Shown one piece after another: positions 53,801 through 62,690 of a DNA stretch of 64,000 bases (position 1 is the first letter of the stretch; each line of letters starts with the position of its first letter). This DNA comes from Sinonovacula constricta. Its lineage: Eukaryota; Mollusca; Bivalvia; Cardiida; Solecurtidae. A model generated the notes under the pieces. That model saw only the letters and a list, made by a program, of their open reading frames with translations. It ran no database searches and was not told the origin of the DNA. Position numbers and translations under genes: made by a program. The stretch spans positions 63,688,174 to 63,752,173 of the forward strand of contig CM017557.1 in NCBI GenBank assembly GCA_007844125.1. Reading direction: 5' to 3'.

Positions 53801-55379
53801 TTGCTTAACAACTGTGGCATGCTTCATTTTGTTTGTTTGTTCATTGGGTTTATCATCTTATCATCCCACCAACAGTACATCAGTTATCTGGAGACATTGT
53901 CCACTTAAAGCAGATATAGTGCTGTCTTCACTGTGTATAGCATGTTGTGAATACATGGCATGATACCACACCCTGTCACATTATCCTGTCACCAGGCCAA
54001 CCGGTCGTGGAACTACCCTTATATTTGCTTGAGCATAGGCAAGGGAGTTATACCTTTACAATTTCTGACAACTTTCGAAATGTCACAGACCGCAATCGAA
54101 CTCAGGGCCTCCCATACCTGGATGCTTCGTTTGTAAGACTGTTTCCTCTTTTAATGAAGATTGATTTCTTATTAAAGTAGGTTTTTTTTACACCATATTG
54201 TGACTTACTTTATGGCCTTATGTAGTTGATACATGTGCAATGTTTTCAAAGTCCTAATTTTGTGAAGATTTAATACAAACAGTAAGCTCACTTTTTCATG
54301 CTTATGCTTTAATTTATGCATTAATCTAAAAACCTGTATAATAACCTATTTGTATTAACCTGTGTAATAACTTATTTGCAATACCCTATGTAAAACAGTA
54401 TTTGCATTAACCTGTGCAATAACTTATTTGCATTAACCTGTGAAATAACTTATTAAATGTTTTATAGCAAAATCACAATACTGGTGCACATCACTTTTAA
54501 ATGGACTAACTAAAACAGATGAAACTGCAAAAGCAATAAGTGGTAATGTAAGTAATGTAATGTATAGCAAGTCACCCCACTTTCTAATGGATTAATGACA
54601 ACTGAAAATGGTACAATGAGTAACCTACAGATTTATGTTAGATAAACAAGGTGAAGGCAAGATATGCAATGAATATACAATGGTATGTGATGTACCAAAT
54701 GCATGAGATCCAATTACCACCATGTGCCACTTTTAATTGTCTTGATGACATAAATTTTGGCAGTGCTTTAATCTTTTTCTTTTATATGAAGCTATGTATA
54801 AATACTAAAGCATAAACTTTGTATTATAAGACTGAAGACATACAACTTGAGATACAACAGAATTTGTTTGTATTATTGGAACAAGGAAGAGGAACAAGGC
54901 CCCTCTTCCCTGGAGCAAGGCTATACAAATTGTATAGATCAGATATATTTGTTGTTGTTGTTGTTTTTTGTAACAGCGCACCAACACAAGTATGGTTAAA
55001 TTGGTGGCGTCTAATTATCAGTGGAGGAAGACCTCAGTCAAATGTCTGGTTAGAACAACCAGCGAAAATGAAGGTCAGCTGAAAGACCTCCCACATAAAA
55101 GTTTTCTCCCTAAGGGAACTCGAACCACATGGTGAGGGGCTGAGGAGTTGCAAGTCAGTGGCTCGAATCGCTCAGCTATAGGCAGATGTATATCTCATTT
55201 GGAGTGTGTCTCAACACTTTTATTACTGTAGTGCAAAAGGGACCTGGGCATAAACAATGGTAGACAACTTACAGTCTCTGAAAGCTTTCTCCATCATCTT
55301 ACTGTCCATGGCATGATGGAAACCGTACAAGGAAGTGCCAAGCATCTCATCTGCCTGGTAGCCAATCAGGTGTTTGATC
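23825..55379 (-). CDS. HIF1A: hypoxia-inducible factor alpha (HIF-alpha), nine 3' coding exons, 5' partial
   Basis: The oxygen-regulated bHLH-PAS subunit that pairs with ARNT to drive hypoxia genes. Exons in transcript order: 55379-55273, 49085-48938, 41777-41491, 40324-40215, 38842-38741, 28081-27966, 26850-26606, 25434-25346, 23983-23825 (TAA). All junctions are GT-AG and phases match throughout, giving about 453 residues. Exons 1-2 complete PAS-B ([58 protein letters not shown]). Then come an acidic, Ser/Pro-rich linker (VKSEEPVPL), a C-ODD-like prolyl-hydroxylation segment ([11 protein letters not shown], target Pro in RAP), a basic stretch ([12 protein letters not shown]) and a C-terminal activation domain ending [16 protein letters not shown]. 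bHLH, PAS-A and the start of PAS-B lie beyond 64 kb. The last domain has S where vertebrate HIF has the FIH-target Asn. No second LxxLAP site is seen. An exon could be missed in the 10.7-kb gap 28-38.7 kb, although phases match without one. Confidence 0.95.
24110..24371 (+). mobile_element. SINE family 2, full length, in last HIF intron
   Basis: Head cggtacagcgttagctccag, then cccgggttcgatccca. Body gtagtggtatagctcc, caactggttgaccca and tgtgactgggtgtggt. Tail ttaacccaataaacaaac. It is antisense to HIF-alpha, 127 bp inside the intron from the exon at 23983. Confidence 0.85.
25346..25434 (-). CDS. HIF1A: HIF-alpha penultimate exon (89 bp)
   Basis: This short exon was found by phase logic. The exon at 26850-26606 ends in phase 1 while the last exon (23983) must start in phase 0, so direct joining would shift the frame. 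These 89 bases supply two bases plus 29 codons ([19 protein letters not shown] and on to GNK), with acceptor ATATTCCAG and donor GTAAGA, and repair the frame exactly. The peptide is rich in Leu and resembles no domain I can name. Its acceptor and first 16 coding bases are repeated in the adjoining minisatellite. Confidence 0.75.
25418..26425. repeat. 104-bp tandem repeat carrying exon acceptor copies
   Basis: About ten repeat units of about 104 bp follow the HIF penultimate exon on its intron side. The recurring word ctgactggaatatac starts at about 25431 (the real acceptor), 25535, 25639, 25740, 25844, 25948, 26051, 26155, 26266 and 26409, the last two more diverged. On the HIF strand each unit reads as a pyrimidine-rich tract, TATTCCAG or TATTCTAG, and then a copy of the first exon bases (TCAGTCCCCCTGTCTCT). 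The array therefore arose from a segment spanning the intron/exon border. Confidence 0.9.
27310..27590 (-). mobile_element. SINE family 2 copy, sense with HIF
   Basis: Minus-strand head (complement of aggatcgaactgattgcgct) and body (ggtgtccacttgaagcagat, gatgccacgcacagtcacat). The tail end is tttattgggcttatcat. It is near full length, with mild divergence. Confidence 0.8.
27668..27765 (+). mobile_element. SINE family 2, internally deleted
   Basis: The head fragment (agctccaggtacgggag) joins directly to the 3' body (aaggcagcactatatctgct) and the tail acccaataaacaaac. The middle is missing. Confidence 0.65.
29396..30333. mobile_element. pogo-like non-autonomous TIR element
   Basis: The left end is cagtcaacctcggttattc and the right end is the complement of cagtcgaacttcggttattc, each flanked by TA (29394-29395 and 30334-30335). 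TA flanks and a CAGTCGAACCTCGGTTATTCG-like TIR fit the pogo/Tigger branch of Tc1-mariner, as known from the family. About 938 bp, with no transposase frame, so it must be mobilised in trans. It lies in a HIF-alpha intron. Confidence 0.85.
30560..30683 (-). mobile_element. SINE family 3 fragment adjoining the 52-bp array
   Basis: The body (ccatattggcgacatcaagc, ggaggaaaattccatac, gagcagaaccaccaggtcag) runs without a break into the first unit of the minisatellite. Confidence 0.65.
30684..32205. repeat. 52-bp minisatellite, about 29 copies
   Basis: The unit contains gacccgagactcaaaaccca, tctgttgatcatctaagtg and aatgttctccc. About 29 copies, mostly at high identity. Subtypes (gatcatcta against gataatcaa or gataatcga, and gaccc against gacct) are interspersed, suggesting expansion by multi-unit blocks. 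It lies within the long HIF-alpha intron. Confidence 0.95.
32325..32410 (-). mobile_element. SINE family 2 head fragment
   Basis: Minus-strand tRNA-like head (complement of gagatcaaacccctgacctc, then cagtacctaggg). The body is missing. Confidence 0.5.
33225..33430. repeat. short degenerate tandem repeat
   Basis: Segments like gatacttgtctttaag, gatcttatctttaaagctcc, gatccttgtctttaagtctc and aactttatctttaaactctc recur every 50-60 bp, about four times. Confidence 0.55.
34045..34112. repeat. TA microsatellite
   Basis: A run of (ta)n and (tata/catg) imperfect dinucleotides. The open frames across it are low-complexity artefacts. Confidence 0.85.
34510..35225. repeat. dispersed repeat, family D, copy 2
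   Basis: Three to four internal units of about 150-190 bp share catatatggaaaatggccat, ggatcaaaattctttgaa, accaagtatcaaggctct and tttctgacaagaagatttt. The end (agtttaccctaagcatac) matches the end of 17031-17497. It is non-coding and lies in a HIF intron. Confidence 0.65.
35226..37306. other. HIF intron sequence without recognised elements
   Basis: AT-rich DNA with no exon candidate in the HIF sense direction and no clear SINE. I searched this interval for a second prolyl-hydroxylation exon and saw none. Confidence 0.4.
37307..37490 (-). mobile_element. SINE family 3 copy
   Basis: Body on the plus strand: tgttacatcacaccgacaca, attatggtcatattggtgat, ggaggaagaccccagac, acctccccacatgaaatttc and gggactccatgcggtgagg. 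The extreme tRNA-like end is lost. Confidence 0.75.
37736..37805 (-). mobile_element. SINE family 3 fragment
   Basis: Short remnant: gtttgggtagaaccacggat, then ccacaggtcagctggaag, with an internal partial duplication of the agctggaag part. Confidence 0.5.
38843..40214. other. HIF intron between linker exons
   Basis: AT-rich. An exact palindrome-like word (accgattataatcggt) occurs near 39242-39257, with related gatcgatt words near 38900-38970, perhaps a worn TIR element. Nothing coding is seen. Confidence 0.35.
40755..40800. repeat. perfect-arm hairpin built from TGATTGGTCAGATTT
   Basis: ttgattggtcagattt is followed after about 12 bases by aaatctgaccaatcaga. The arms are inverted copies of the word clustered at 22.5 kb. 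Probably a small fold-back repeat in a HIF intron. Confidence 0.6.
42050..42232. mobile_element. short TIR element, family B, copy 2
   Basis: caagtgaactctcccacttt on the left, and caaatctcccactctggcct then aaaagttcacat on the right. This is the inverted relative of 9643-9783, including the ttcaaaattacttgaaaat interior. Confidence 0.65.
42636..42722 (-). mobile_element. SINE family 2 head fragment
   Basis: Complement of the tRNA-like head: ttggtatgtggtggcccaaa, attgaacccagggcctcccg and caactgcactatcaggtctgg. The body is absent. Confidence 0.65.
43010..43741. repeat. dispersed repeat with three internal 160-bp units
   Basis: It starts near actagaactccgcgagtcgg. The unit gcactttgagtcattgccag / aaacatgcataccaagtttg recurs at about 43268, 43429 and 43587. 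Units also share aatcaatcaaagaggaataa and gaagagttacggttctt. It ends near acgctgacgacaaag. I recognise the style from molluscan repeats, but cannot classify it. Confidence 0.7.
43793..44057 (-). mobile_element. SINE family 1 copy with 12-bp target-site duplication
   Basis: Full length on the minus strand (head complement gagctattgcggccgg, box B complement tggaacccatgacctccc). It is flanked by aaaacatattta at 43781-43792 and 44064-44075, with a short A run between the element and the right flank. Confidence 0.85.
44080..45291. other. HIF intron, nothing recognised
   Basis: AT-rich sequence without an exon candidate, SINE head or tandem array. Confidence 0.4.
45292..45575 (-). mobile_element. 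SINE family 2 copy
   Basis: Tail ctttattgggtttattgtcc. Body ggtgtccacttgaagcagat, gataccacacatagtcacaa and gttgtgaacacctgtggcat. Head complement ggaacgaacacagggtctct. Confidence 0.8.
45852..46640. repeat. dispersed repeat, family E, copy 1
   Basis: It begins acaagagggccatgatgccc, then ttaatcgctcacctaagg. Internal units repeat phrases such as catgcagacaaacattctga, ccaagtttggtgaagatt, gtggcctctagtgtgttcac and tttgacccaagtgacccag. The start contains a near-palindromic agggccatgatggccct. A sister copy lies at 52738-53340 in the same orientation. Confidence 0.75.
46641..47567. other. HIF intron, nothing recognised
   Basis: No exon or classified repeat is seen. Only short, unconserved open frames. 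Confidence 0.4.
47568..47793 (-). mobile_element. SINE family 3 copy
   Basis: Plus-strand body gaaatacactgcagtgacac, agcgatgtccagctattttg, agaaccaccagcacaccaaa, ggtcagctggtaaac, cggactggcaatcaaaccca and agtgagaggctaagc. Confidence 0.7.
48310..48812 (-). mobile_element. SINE family 3 copy interrupted by a SINE 1
   Basis: The start (gttgtttctacatcacac) lies left of 48332. The rest resumes at 48620 (tacatcatacggacacaata, acccagacatatttctggg, agaaccacctgcccactgca, aaaggagttacaagattgcg, aactgcttggccacaggc). Confidence 0.75.
48332..48619 (-). mobile_element. SINE family 1 copy nested in SINE 3
   Basis: Full-length minus-strand SINE 1 (accgatactgtgcagcgaca, gcacaggggcacttatgagg, gtttgaacataccacctcct, gagctattgcggccgg). 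The flanks tacatcacac (48322-48331) and tacatcatac (48620-48629) are a 10-bp target duplication with one mismatch. Confidence 0.85.
49086..51004. other. HIF intron, nothing recognised
   Basis: Immediately 5' of the PAS-B exon at 49085 in the HIF direction. Beyond the acceptor (tatttgtatttccag) I see no exon, SINE or array. Confidence 0.4.
51005..51565. repeat. 56-bp minisatellite, about 10 copies
   Basis: The unit has caacttgcaagtcaacaacc, taacatattatattgcaaac and aatttacgctaagttt. About ten copies, with one or two short deletions (near 51343). Confidence 0.95.
51715..52035. repeat. degenerate tandem repeat, about 76-bp unit, four copies
   Basis: Recurring gatcagccagtttcctg, attaagatctacactatttg, cttctaaatctattataatg and tcttgaatagtcaagat. 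Confidence 0.85.
52738..53340. repeat. dispersed repeat, family E, copy 2
   Basis: Begins acaaacaagagggcaatgat, then ggcccttaatcgctcacctg. It contains three units of about 120 bp with catgcagacaaacattctg, gaccaagtttggtgaagatt and ctctagtgtgttcacaag, and ends tgttgatgtcgaacgccgga. Confidence 0.75.
53764..53799 (+). repeat. poly-G run of 36 bases
   Basis: An uninterrupted G homopolymer in an otherwise AT-rich intron. It may be real or an assembly/sequencing artefact. Confidence 0.9.
53831..54130 (-). mobile_element. SINE family 2 copy
   Basis: Tail gttcattgggtttatcatct. Body ttgtccacttaaagcagata, gataccacaccctgtcacat and ccaaccggtcgtggaactac. Head complement gcaatcgaactcagggcctc. Confidence 0.8.
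54335..54457. repeat. short tandem repeat, about 31-bp unit
   Basis: attaacctgtgtaataactt and atttgcattaacctgtg recur about four times. Confidence 0.75.
54950..55187 (-). mobile_element. SINE family 3 copy
   Basis: Body tttgtaacagcgcaccaaca, tggtggcgtctaattatcag, ggaggaagacctcagtcaaa and aaggtcagctgaaagac. Head end gaggggctgaggagttgcaa, then tcgctcagctataggc. It lies 86 bp past the donor of the PAS-B exon at 55273. Confidence 0.75.
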
Positions 55380-55587
55380 CTGAAACGATACAGTGATATA
55401 TGAGTTATAAACATGAATGATGTAAACATCCAGTCTGTGCTTAAGGAAACTAGACTTCAGATTGAAAGGTTCCAAGTTCAAGCCACAAAACTAATCACAC
55501 AATGTTGGTCCATGAGCAAGACTATTGACTGCACATTACAGCATGCACTCAGCAGCACCTGAAGTACTGGTTCTATTCTTGAAAAGG

Positions 55588-55711
55588 GCAGTCAAGAGGG
55601 ATTTATATAAAAATAGAGAACTTACTTTCTAATAAATTATACAATAATAGGCTTAAGGGATTTATATAAAAACAGAGAACTTACTTTCTAATATATCATA
55701 CAAAAATAGGC
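55588..55711. repeat. 62-bp direct duplication
   Basis: Two near-identical units: gggatttatataaaaatagag / aacttactttctaataaatt and the copy with aaaacagag / aatatatcat. Confidence 0.85.
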
Positions 55712-57566
55712 TTATTGTTAAATATAAATGATGAAGAAAAAAACAACAGTTCAACACATTTTTAGAACAATATCATTGCACCTTAAAAAATACAGTAGTA
55801 CATGGTTTATAAATTTAAATAAGTGATGTGATTAAGCATTCACAAAAACTGCAAATATTAACTTAAATAAAAAACAACAGTTGTATGGTTGTTATAAACC
55901 TTATACATGTACGTCTTTTGTATAACATTAAGTATAGTGGTATGTATTGTATCGAATAACAACGAATATCTTGATAGAATCAAGACACATTTTTTTGGTG
56001 GGTGATATTTCTGTTATTTGTTGTAGTATTGTCTTTGAAGCCAAAGATTTTAAAATGACATAAAACAATATGTCTGCCAGCCTTTTAAATGTTGAAGTTT
56101 GAGGTTTACCACATACAGTTAAACCTTCTCACTAAAGAACCACCCCACTAAGCAGCGTAACCCGCTATGTGGGACACTTTTTACCAGAACCATTTCTTTC
56201 TTTATTTTAATGTCCCACAACCATCAACATATTCACACCTTTCTTAATGCCTCGCTATGTCGGGACAGCACCAGGTAGCCCAGTTTGTCAAGTGTCATTA
56301 ATCAGTTTATCACGCCTGCAAACACCGCTTCGAGTGTACAAGATAGTTTGCACACTTTACGACTTCAAATTAAGACATTGCCAATTCATTTATGGTAATT
56401 CATAAAGAAGACGGCCGTTTGTTTGATGTTTGCAAACTGATACCTGATCGTAAGTTGTTAGTAGAAAAGCTTTAAGTATTTTCATAGCTTCATTATGGAT
56501 ATCGACTTTCCACTTCTTGATTTATTCAGGGTGCATAATTTTTTTTAAAGAAAACATTTTATTTTAAGTTAACTTTTATTTCAAGACTGACCTGTATGTC
56601 AAATTTCTTTTACAGCAAATAATAAATACCAAAAATCTTTTATTTTATGTTATATCCAGGTGAAAAACTAAATTCTAACATAATAAAATATACTGTTTAA
56701 CACAAAAAAGAAATTTAAAACAAATAAAAATATAACACAATACATACCCTTAAAGTTGTACATGTATATAAGGTTAAGTACAATGATTTTATCTTAGTTT
56801 CATAACTCATCACATATCTAGTACAAAGACTTGTTCATATTAACTAAAAGTACAGATCATAAAATTTGGCATTATGAATTATTATAGTAATCCTAAGAAA
56901 GGAAATAAGACTAAGAATGTCATTAAAATTAATAATCCATGTCATAAAAGATATAAAGAGTAATCTCTTCGAAACTGAGTCCATTAAATATAATAACTAA
57001 GTAAATATCATAGTTTATAGAATTGTATATAGCTTTAATGCTGTTTCATCCCTTACTTTGACTCTCTATTCCCCATCAACAATCCATTAGATATAATATT
57101 TATACATTGTGCTTCTAAGGAAGACTACTTAAAAAAAACATATAACACAACCAGCAGACATTCCTTCTCTGTGATAATGGCAGAATAACTACAAGAGTAC
57201 AAAAGCATTACAAGATGCTTAATTCAGGAAAAAGTACAAACTAAAGATATTGAGGTTTAGCCCAGAGTCTACCATGTAAAAAGGTAGGCATTTTAACACA
57301 TTTTGAAATAAGATTAGCAACTAGTTCCATTCACAGCTTTCTTTATTAATTTATTTTCGTTGTATTTCAATAGTCATAGCAAACACTTTTTTGTCATCAA
57401 TGATATTTTTGTTAACTCACACCAGCACAATAATGGTTACATCTAGCTAATAAGGTACATTGGAGAATGTAAGTTGTCTCCCTTTTAAGTTAATATCTGA
57501 GGTATTGCAAACAGTAGGTCCTTTTAGTTGGAAATGTTGAACTTTATTTTGTAGATATTGCAATTA
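55712..57566. other. HIF upstream intron, nothing coding recognised
   Basis: I looked for the PAS-B start and PAS-A exons on the minus strand and found none. A SINE 3 scrap (cacaataatggttacatcta) is at about 57423-57453. Confidence 0.4.
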
Positions 57567-57575
57567 CAAACAGTG

Positions 57576-57855
57576 TACTGGTCGCAATAGCTCAACTGGT
57601 AAAGCGTCGGCTTGCGGATCGGGAGGTCGAGGGTTCAAACTCTGGCCGGGTCAAACCAAAGACTTTTGTTGGTGGTTATGGCTTTCCTCCTAATGCTCAG
57701 GGACTAAGGGGATAGCATTATGCCTGACTTGTCGGTGTCAGTTTAATGGACTGGCTGGGTTCAGTCCCTGGGCACCTCATAAGTGCCCCTGTGTTATAAT
57801 GATAGAAATATTGCTGCACAGTATCGACAAATATGCCGGCAAATCCCAAATCTCG
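57576..57855 (+). mobile_element. SINE family 1 copy with 9-bp target-site duplication
   Basis: Full length: caatagctcaactggtaaag, gggttcaaactctggccggg, agtttaatggactggctggg, ttgctgcacagtatcgac. Flanked by caaacagtg at 57567-57575 and 57856-57864. Confidence 0.87.
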
Positions 57856-58097
57856 CAAACAGTGACATTTCTTACTTTTGCATAAATATAAGCTTAAAAT
57901 CCATTTAAATACTTAAGAGATTTGTTATTAAAAAAGAAAATGGATGTGTTTTTTGATGACGGTTAACTTGGGTATCACACGAAAGTCAGAAAAGTCAACA
58001 TACACTCCAAAGAGCACAAGCATAAAAACTGAGTAAAACAAATGAAAGGACCTACTTGCATTTAGGGATTATTCAGCGGACACTATTCATTAAAGTT

Positions 58098-58330
58098 GCT
58101 CATTATTGGTGGTTTAAGACCCTAGACAAATGTCTTATTAGATAAACCAGCACAATGAAGGTCAGCTGGAAGACCTCAGACATGCTAAAGACATCAGGTC
58201 AGCTGGAATACCTCAAGTCAGCTGGAAGATCTCAGGACAGCAGGATGTTCTGACATGAGCTGGAAAACTCTCTACAATGCAATGCTGGGAATCAAACCCA
58301 GTGAAGGAGTAAAGCTGACTATAGGTATCC
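58098..58330 (-). mobile_element. SINE family 3 copy with internal reiteration
   Basis: ctcattattggtggtttaag, accctagacaaatgtctt and aaggtcagctggaagacctc are followed by two more degenerate ggtcagctggaa / acctca units before the head remnant. Confidence 0.6.
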
Positions 58331-59444
58331 CCACGTGAAATGTTTCTGGCTTGTTTTGAGAGCATTACAACCATCCAGAGACAGAGTTTATTCATAGCAG
58401 ATAAAGCACTGCCTTCACTATGAGAGCATGGTGGTATGACCTATCCAAACATAACACCATACCAAAACTTATATTTTGACAGGAGCACTAACAAGTGTTT
58501 AAGTGTACTTCCTCACCCCAACTGTTATATATGCTATTCTTGTAATTTTTCTCTGTTATGAAATAGTTACCATAAACTTCATATATAATGCCCCTGGGGG
58601 CATTACAATTTCTAAAAGTGGGCGTTAATTAAAATTCAGTTAACTGTACTTTTAGCTTTTACAAGTTTTAGAAGTCCAGTTTTGTTAAAAGTGAATTAAC
58701 CACTGTTATTCATAGGATTATCAGATTATTGAAGACTTTATGTGGAAAGATGGGGAGTAAAGACAGTTTTATTTTACAAACATCTTCTAAAATAGTTTGT
58801 CCCTTCATTTTTTATTTATTATTTTTTATTATGAAGTTTAACAGATTTCTTGACATATTAAAGGAAATCTTCTCTGGAAATTTTTGTAATATTGATAACA
58901 GCGATCACAGCACATTTTTAAATGCTTTTTCTTTGAAATGAAACCACAAGATGGAACTTTTGAAATAAATATGTATGACTTTGTTGTATACTTAAAACAA
59001 CAAAACAAATACACCCCACAACACATAATTAAAACAAGGTTGTTTAAATAAATTTCCTGCTTTGATTTAAAAGACCTCAAAATTTGGGTGTGATCATAAA
59101 AATTAAAGGATAAGAAATTTAAATGTATACATGAAACATAATCCCTTTTACAATTTGTTTACAAACCTTATTGATTTTCAAACAAATATAACCTTACTAA
59201 ACATAAAAAATATCCAGATCCTGATCAGACAACTTACTAATATTTAACTGAGAGTAAAGTTACTTTACAGCACCGATACTGCCCAATACTGCTACTAAAT
59301 CTGTAGTATTTTTTGCAGCAGATAGTGCAGTACCTGATCATACATCTTCCATGCATGTTTAGCACAATAAGATTGAAGTTTATCAATCTAATATTTCAGC
59401 TTACTTCAAATCACTTATACTGCATAGTACTGTACTTGTTATTG
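58331..59444. other. HIF upstream intron, nothing coding recognised
   Basis: A SINE 2 scrap (agataaagcactgccttcac) is at about 58398-58420. The rest is AT-rich and unassigned. Confidence 0.35.
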
Positions 59445-59675
59445 TTTTTGAAATATACTGCAGCAACCAATTATGAACATTATAGCAACATCCAGCTTTG
59501 TGGTGGAGGAAGACCCCAGACAAATCTCTGGGTAGAACCACCGACGCACCACAAGTCAGCTGGAAGTTCCTTACCACATTAAGTCCTTCGCCCTTTATAA
59601 GGAACTCAAACCCACTGCAGGTTAGAGGCTTAGCAGTCAGAGGAGTTACAAACTGGTGACTCTACTACTACATGC
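59445..59675 (-). mobile_element. SINE family 3 copy
   Basis: Body gaaatatactgcagcaacca, ggtggaggaagaccccagac, aatctctgggtagaaccacc, ccacaagtcagctggaagtt. Head end gaggagttacaaactggtga. Confidence 0.75.
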
Positions 59676-59894
59676 TGGGCGAAACCCAATACTGTACTAA
59701 ATCTGTAGTTATATGGCAGCAAATAGTATAGGGACATGATCATACTCAGTGTTTAGCTGGGTATGAACCTACATGAGAGTGCTGTTAATGTACAATTGTG
59801 TCTTCATCTGCAGTATCTGATCTGTCATGCTGAACATTTGGCAAATTTAAAGCATAGCCAGTAAACAACGAGGTTTGGGAAGTAAAAATATCAG

Positions 59895-60350
59895 AACCTG
59901 ATATCCAACACTTGGCAGATTAAAAGCTCATATCACAGCACAGCTAGTGAACACATAGTGGTCTGGGCAACAAAAAGTGCAGAATCCGATGAGACATGCT
60001 TAACATTTGGCAGATTAAAAGCTCATATCACAGCACAGCTAGTGAACACATAGTGGTCTGGGTAATAAAAAGTGCTGATTACGATGAGACATGCTTAACA
60101 TTTGGCAGATTAAAAGCTCATATCACAGCACAGCTAGTGAACACATAGTGGTCTGGGCAATAAAAATGCAGAATCCAATGAGACATGCTCAACATTTGGC
60201 AGATTAAAAGCTCATATCACAGCATAGCTAGTGAACACATAGTGGTCTGGGCAATAAAAAGCGCAGAATCTGATGAGACATGCTTAACATTTGGCAGATT
60301 AAAAGCTCAAAGCACAGCTTGTGAACAAACAGAGGTTTGGGTAGTAAAAA
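59895..60350. repeat. 95-bp tandem repeat, about 4.5 copies
   Basis: Unit with gagacatgcttaacatttgg, cagattaaaagctcatatca, cagcacagctagtgaacaca and tagtggtctgggcaataaaa. Confidence 0.92.
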
Positions 60351-60929
60351 AGTCAAGAACTTGATCATACACAAATGTACATTATCCAAGCAAGTTCTAC
60401 TGTTCTGCATTGCAACTGAGCAATACCATACTTAAATCTCAAGTAATTTTTCTGGAAGCACAACACGTGTCATGTTATGCATCCGGTGTATCAGCTAATT
60501 AACAACAGCACAATGAGCTTCTTGGACGAAATAACGACCGACAGAGGACAACAAAGACTGCCATCGGAAATTATGACAGAGTGCCAAACAAACCAGACGC
60601 CAACTATAAAGCAACAGACAGAGATTAACATTTATACAACATTTGTTATTTATCTAACTCTTAGCCTGCTAAGCACGTACATGTACCAACAAGGATAAGG
60701 TAAATAGCAAAGATCCTAATCAGGAGTCCCTGGTAATAGGATTGTCTATGTTTGAATGTTGGTATAATCAAAAATCTTAAGATTGTTAATAAAGATTATA
60801 AGGAAATGCAACAGGCTAAGACTAATGATTGATGAAAAACTGGATAGTTGAAAGACAAGGTAGCAGTAAGTTCAAATATTAGAAAGTTTAAAAGTTTACT
60901 GTGCATCCTCATAAGCAAGTTTGATTGTC
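60351..60929. other. unassigned intronic DNA between two tandem arrays
   Basis: Nothing coding is recognised on the HIF strand. The plus-strand open frame near 60477-60698 has no family resemblance. Confidence 0.35.
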
Positions 60930-62690
60930 TTGTCTCATATACAAGCTTTCACTATGAGTTGGAATTACATGTTAAGGAAGCAATGATTTAGGAGTTGAGA
61001 CACTGTCTATATCCGTATACTAGCAGAGCTGCTTTCACTGTGAGTTGGAATTACATGTTAAGGAAGCAATGATTTAGAAGTTGAGACACTGTCTATATCC
61101 TTATACAAGCTTTCACAATGAGTTGGAATTACATGTCAAGGAAGCAATGATTAAGGAGTTGAGACTCTGTCTATATCCTTATACAAGCTTTCACTGTGAG
61201 TTGGAATTACATGTTAAGGAAGCAATGATTTAGAAGTTGAGACACTCTGCCTATATCCTTATACAAGCTTTCACTGTGAGTTGGAATTACATGTTAAGGA
61301 AGCAATGATTTAGAAGTTGAGACACTGTCTATATCCTTATACAAGCTTTCACAATGAGTTGGAATTACATGTCAAGGAAGCAATGATTAAGGAGTTGAGA
61401 CTCTGTCTATATCCTTATACAAGCTTTCACTGTGAGTTGGAATTACATGTTAAGGAAGCAATGATTTAGAAGTTGAGACACTCTGCCTATATCCTTATAC
61501 AAGCTTTCACTGTGAGTTGGAATTACATGTTAAGGAAGCAATGATTTAGAAGTTGAGACACTCTGTCTATATCCTTATACAAGATTTCACTATGAGTTGG
61601 AATTACATGTTAAGGAAGCAATGATTAAGGAGTTGAGACACTTCTGTCTATATCCTTATACAAGCTTTCACTATTAGTTGGAATTACATGATCAGGAAGC
61701 AATGATTTAGGAGTTGAGACACTTCTGTCTTTATCCTTATACAAGCTTTCACTATGAGTTGGAATTACATGTTAAGGAAGCAATGATTAAGGAGTTGAGA
61801 CACTGTCTATATCCTTATACAAGCTTTCACTATGAGTTGGAATTACATGATCAGGAAGCAATGATTTAGGAGTTGAGACACTGTCTATATCCTTATACAA
61901 GCTTTCACTATGAGTTGGAATTACATGATCAAGAAGCAATGATTTAGGAGTTGAGACACTTCTGTCTATATCCTTATACAAGCTTTCACTATGAGTTGGA
62001 ATTACACGTTAAGGAAGCAATGATTAAGGAGTTGAGACACTTCTGTCTTTATCCTTATACAAGCTTTCACTATGAGTTGGAATTACATGATAAGGAAGCA
62101 ATGATTTAGGAGTTGAGACACTTCTGTCTATATCCTTATACAAGCTTTCACTATGAGCTGGAATTACATGTCAAGGAAGCAATGATTTAGGAGTTGAGAC
62201 ACTTCTGTCTATATCTGTATACTAGCTTTCACTGTGAGTTGGAATTACATGTTAAGGAAGCAATGATTAAGGAGTTTAGACACAGTCTATATTCTTATAC
62301 AAGCTTTCATTATGAGTTGGAATTACATGTCATGGAAGCAATGATTTAGGAGTTGAGACACTGTCTATATCCTTATACAAGCTTTCACTATGAGTTGGAA
62401 TTACATGTCAAGGAAGCAATGATTCAGGAGTTGAGACACTACTGTCTATATTCTTATACAAGCTTTCACTATGAGTTGGAATTACATGTCAAGGAAGCAA
62501 TGATTTAAGAGTTGAGACACTTCTGTCTATATTCTTATACAAGCTTTCACTATGAGTTGGAATTACATGTCATGGAAGCAATGATTTAGGAGTTGAGACA
62601 CTGTCTATATTCTTATACAAGCTTTCACTATGAGTTGGAATTACATGTCAAGGAAGCAATGATTTAGGAGTTAAGACACTACTGTGTAAA
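60930..62690. repeat. 78-82-bp minisatellite, about 22 copies
   Basis: Unit: tatacaagctttcactatga, gttggaattacatgttaagg, aagcaatgatttaggagttg, agacactgtctatatcctta. Length varies through an acttctgtct variant and atttag/attaag subtypes that alternate in blocks. It is the largest array in the window and lies in the HIF-alpha intron upstream of PAS-B. Confidence 0.95.

Noticed and set aside
53715..53963. Glycine-rich small protein
   Set aside because: The glycine run is only the poly-G tract, and the rest is antisense SINE 2.
60477..60698. Possible small gene on the plus strand
   Set aside because: A 73-residue frame with no recognisable domain, lying in an intron between tandem arrays.
60930..62690. 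CRISPR-like array
   Set aside because: The units are contiguous, without unique spacers, and the context is a eukaryotic intron.
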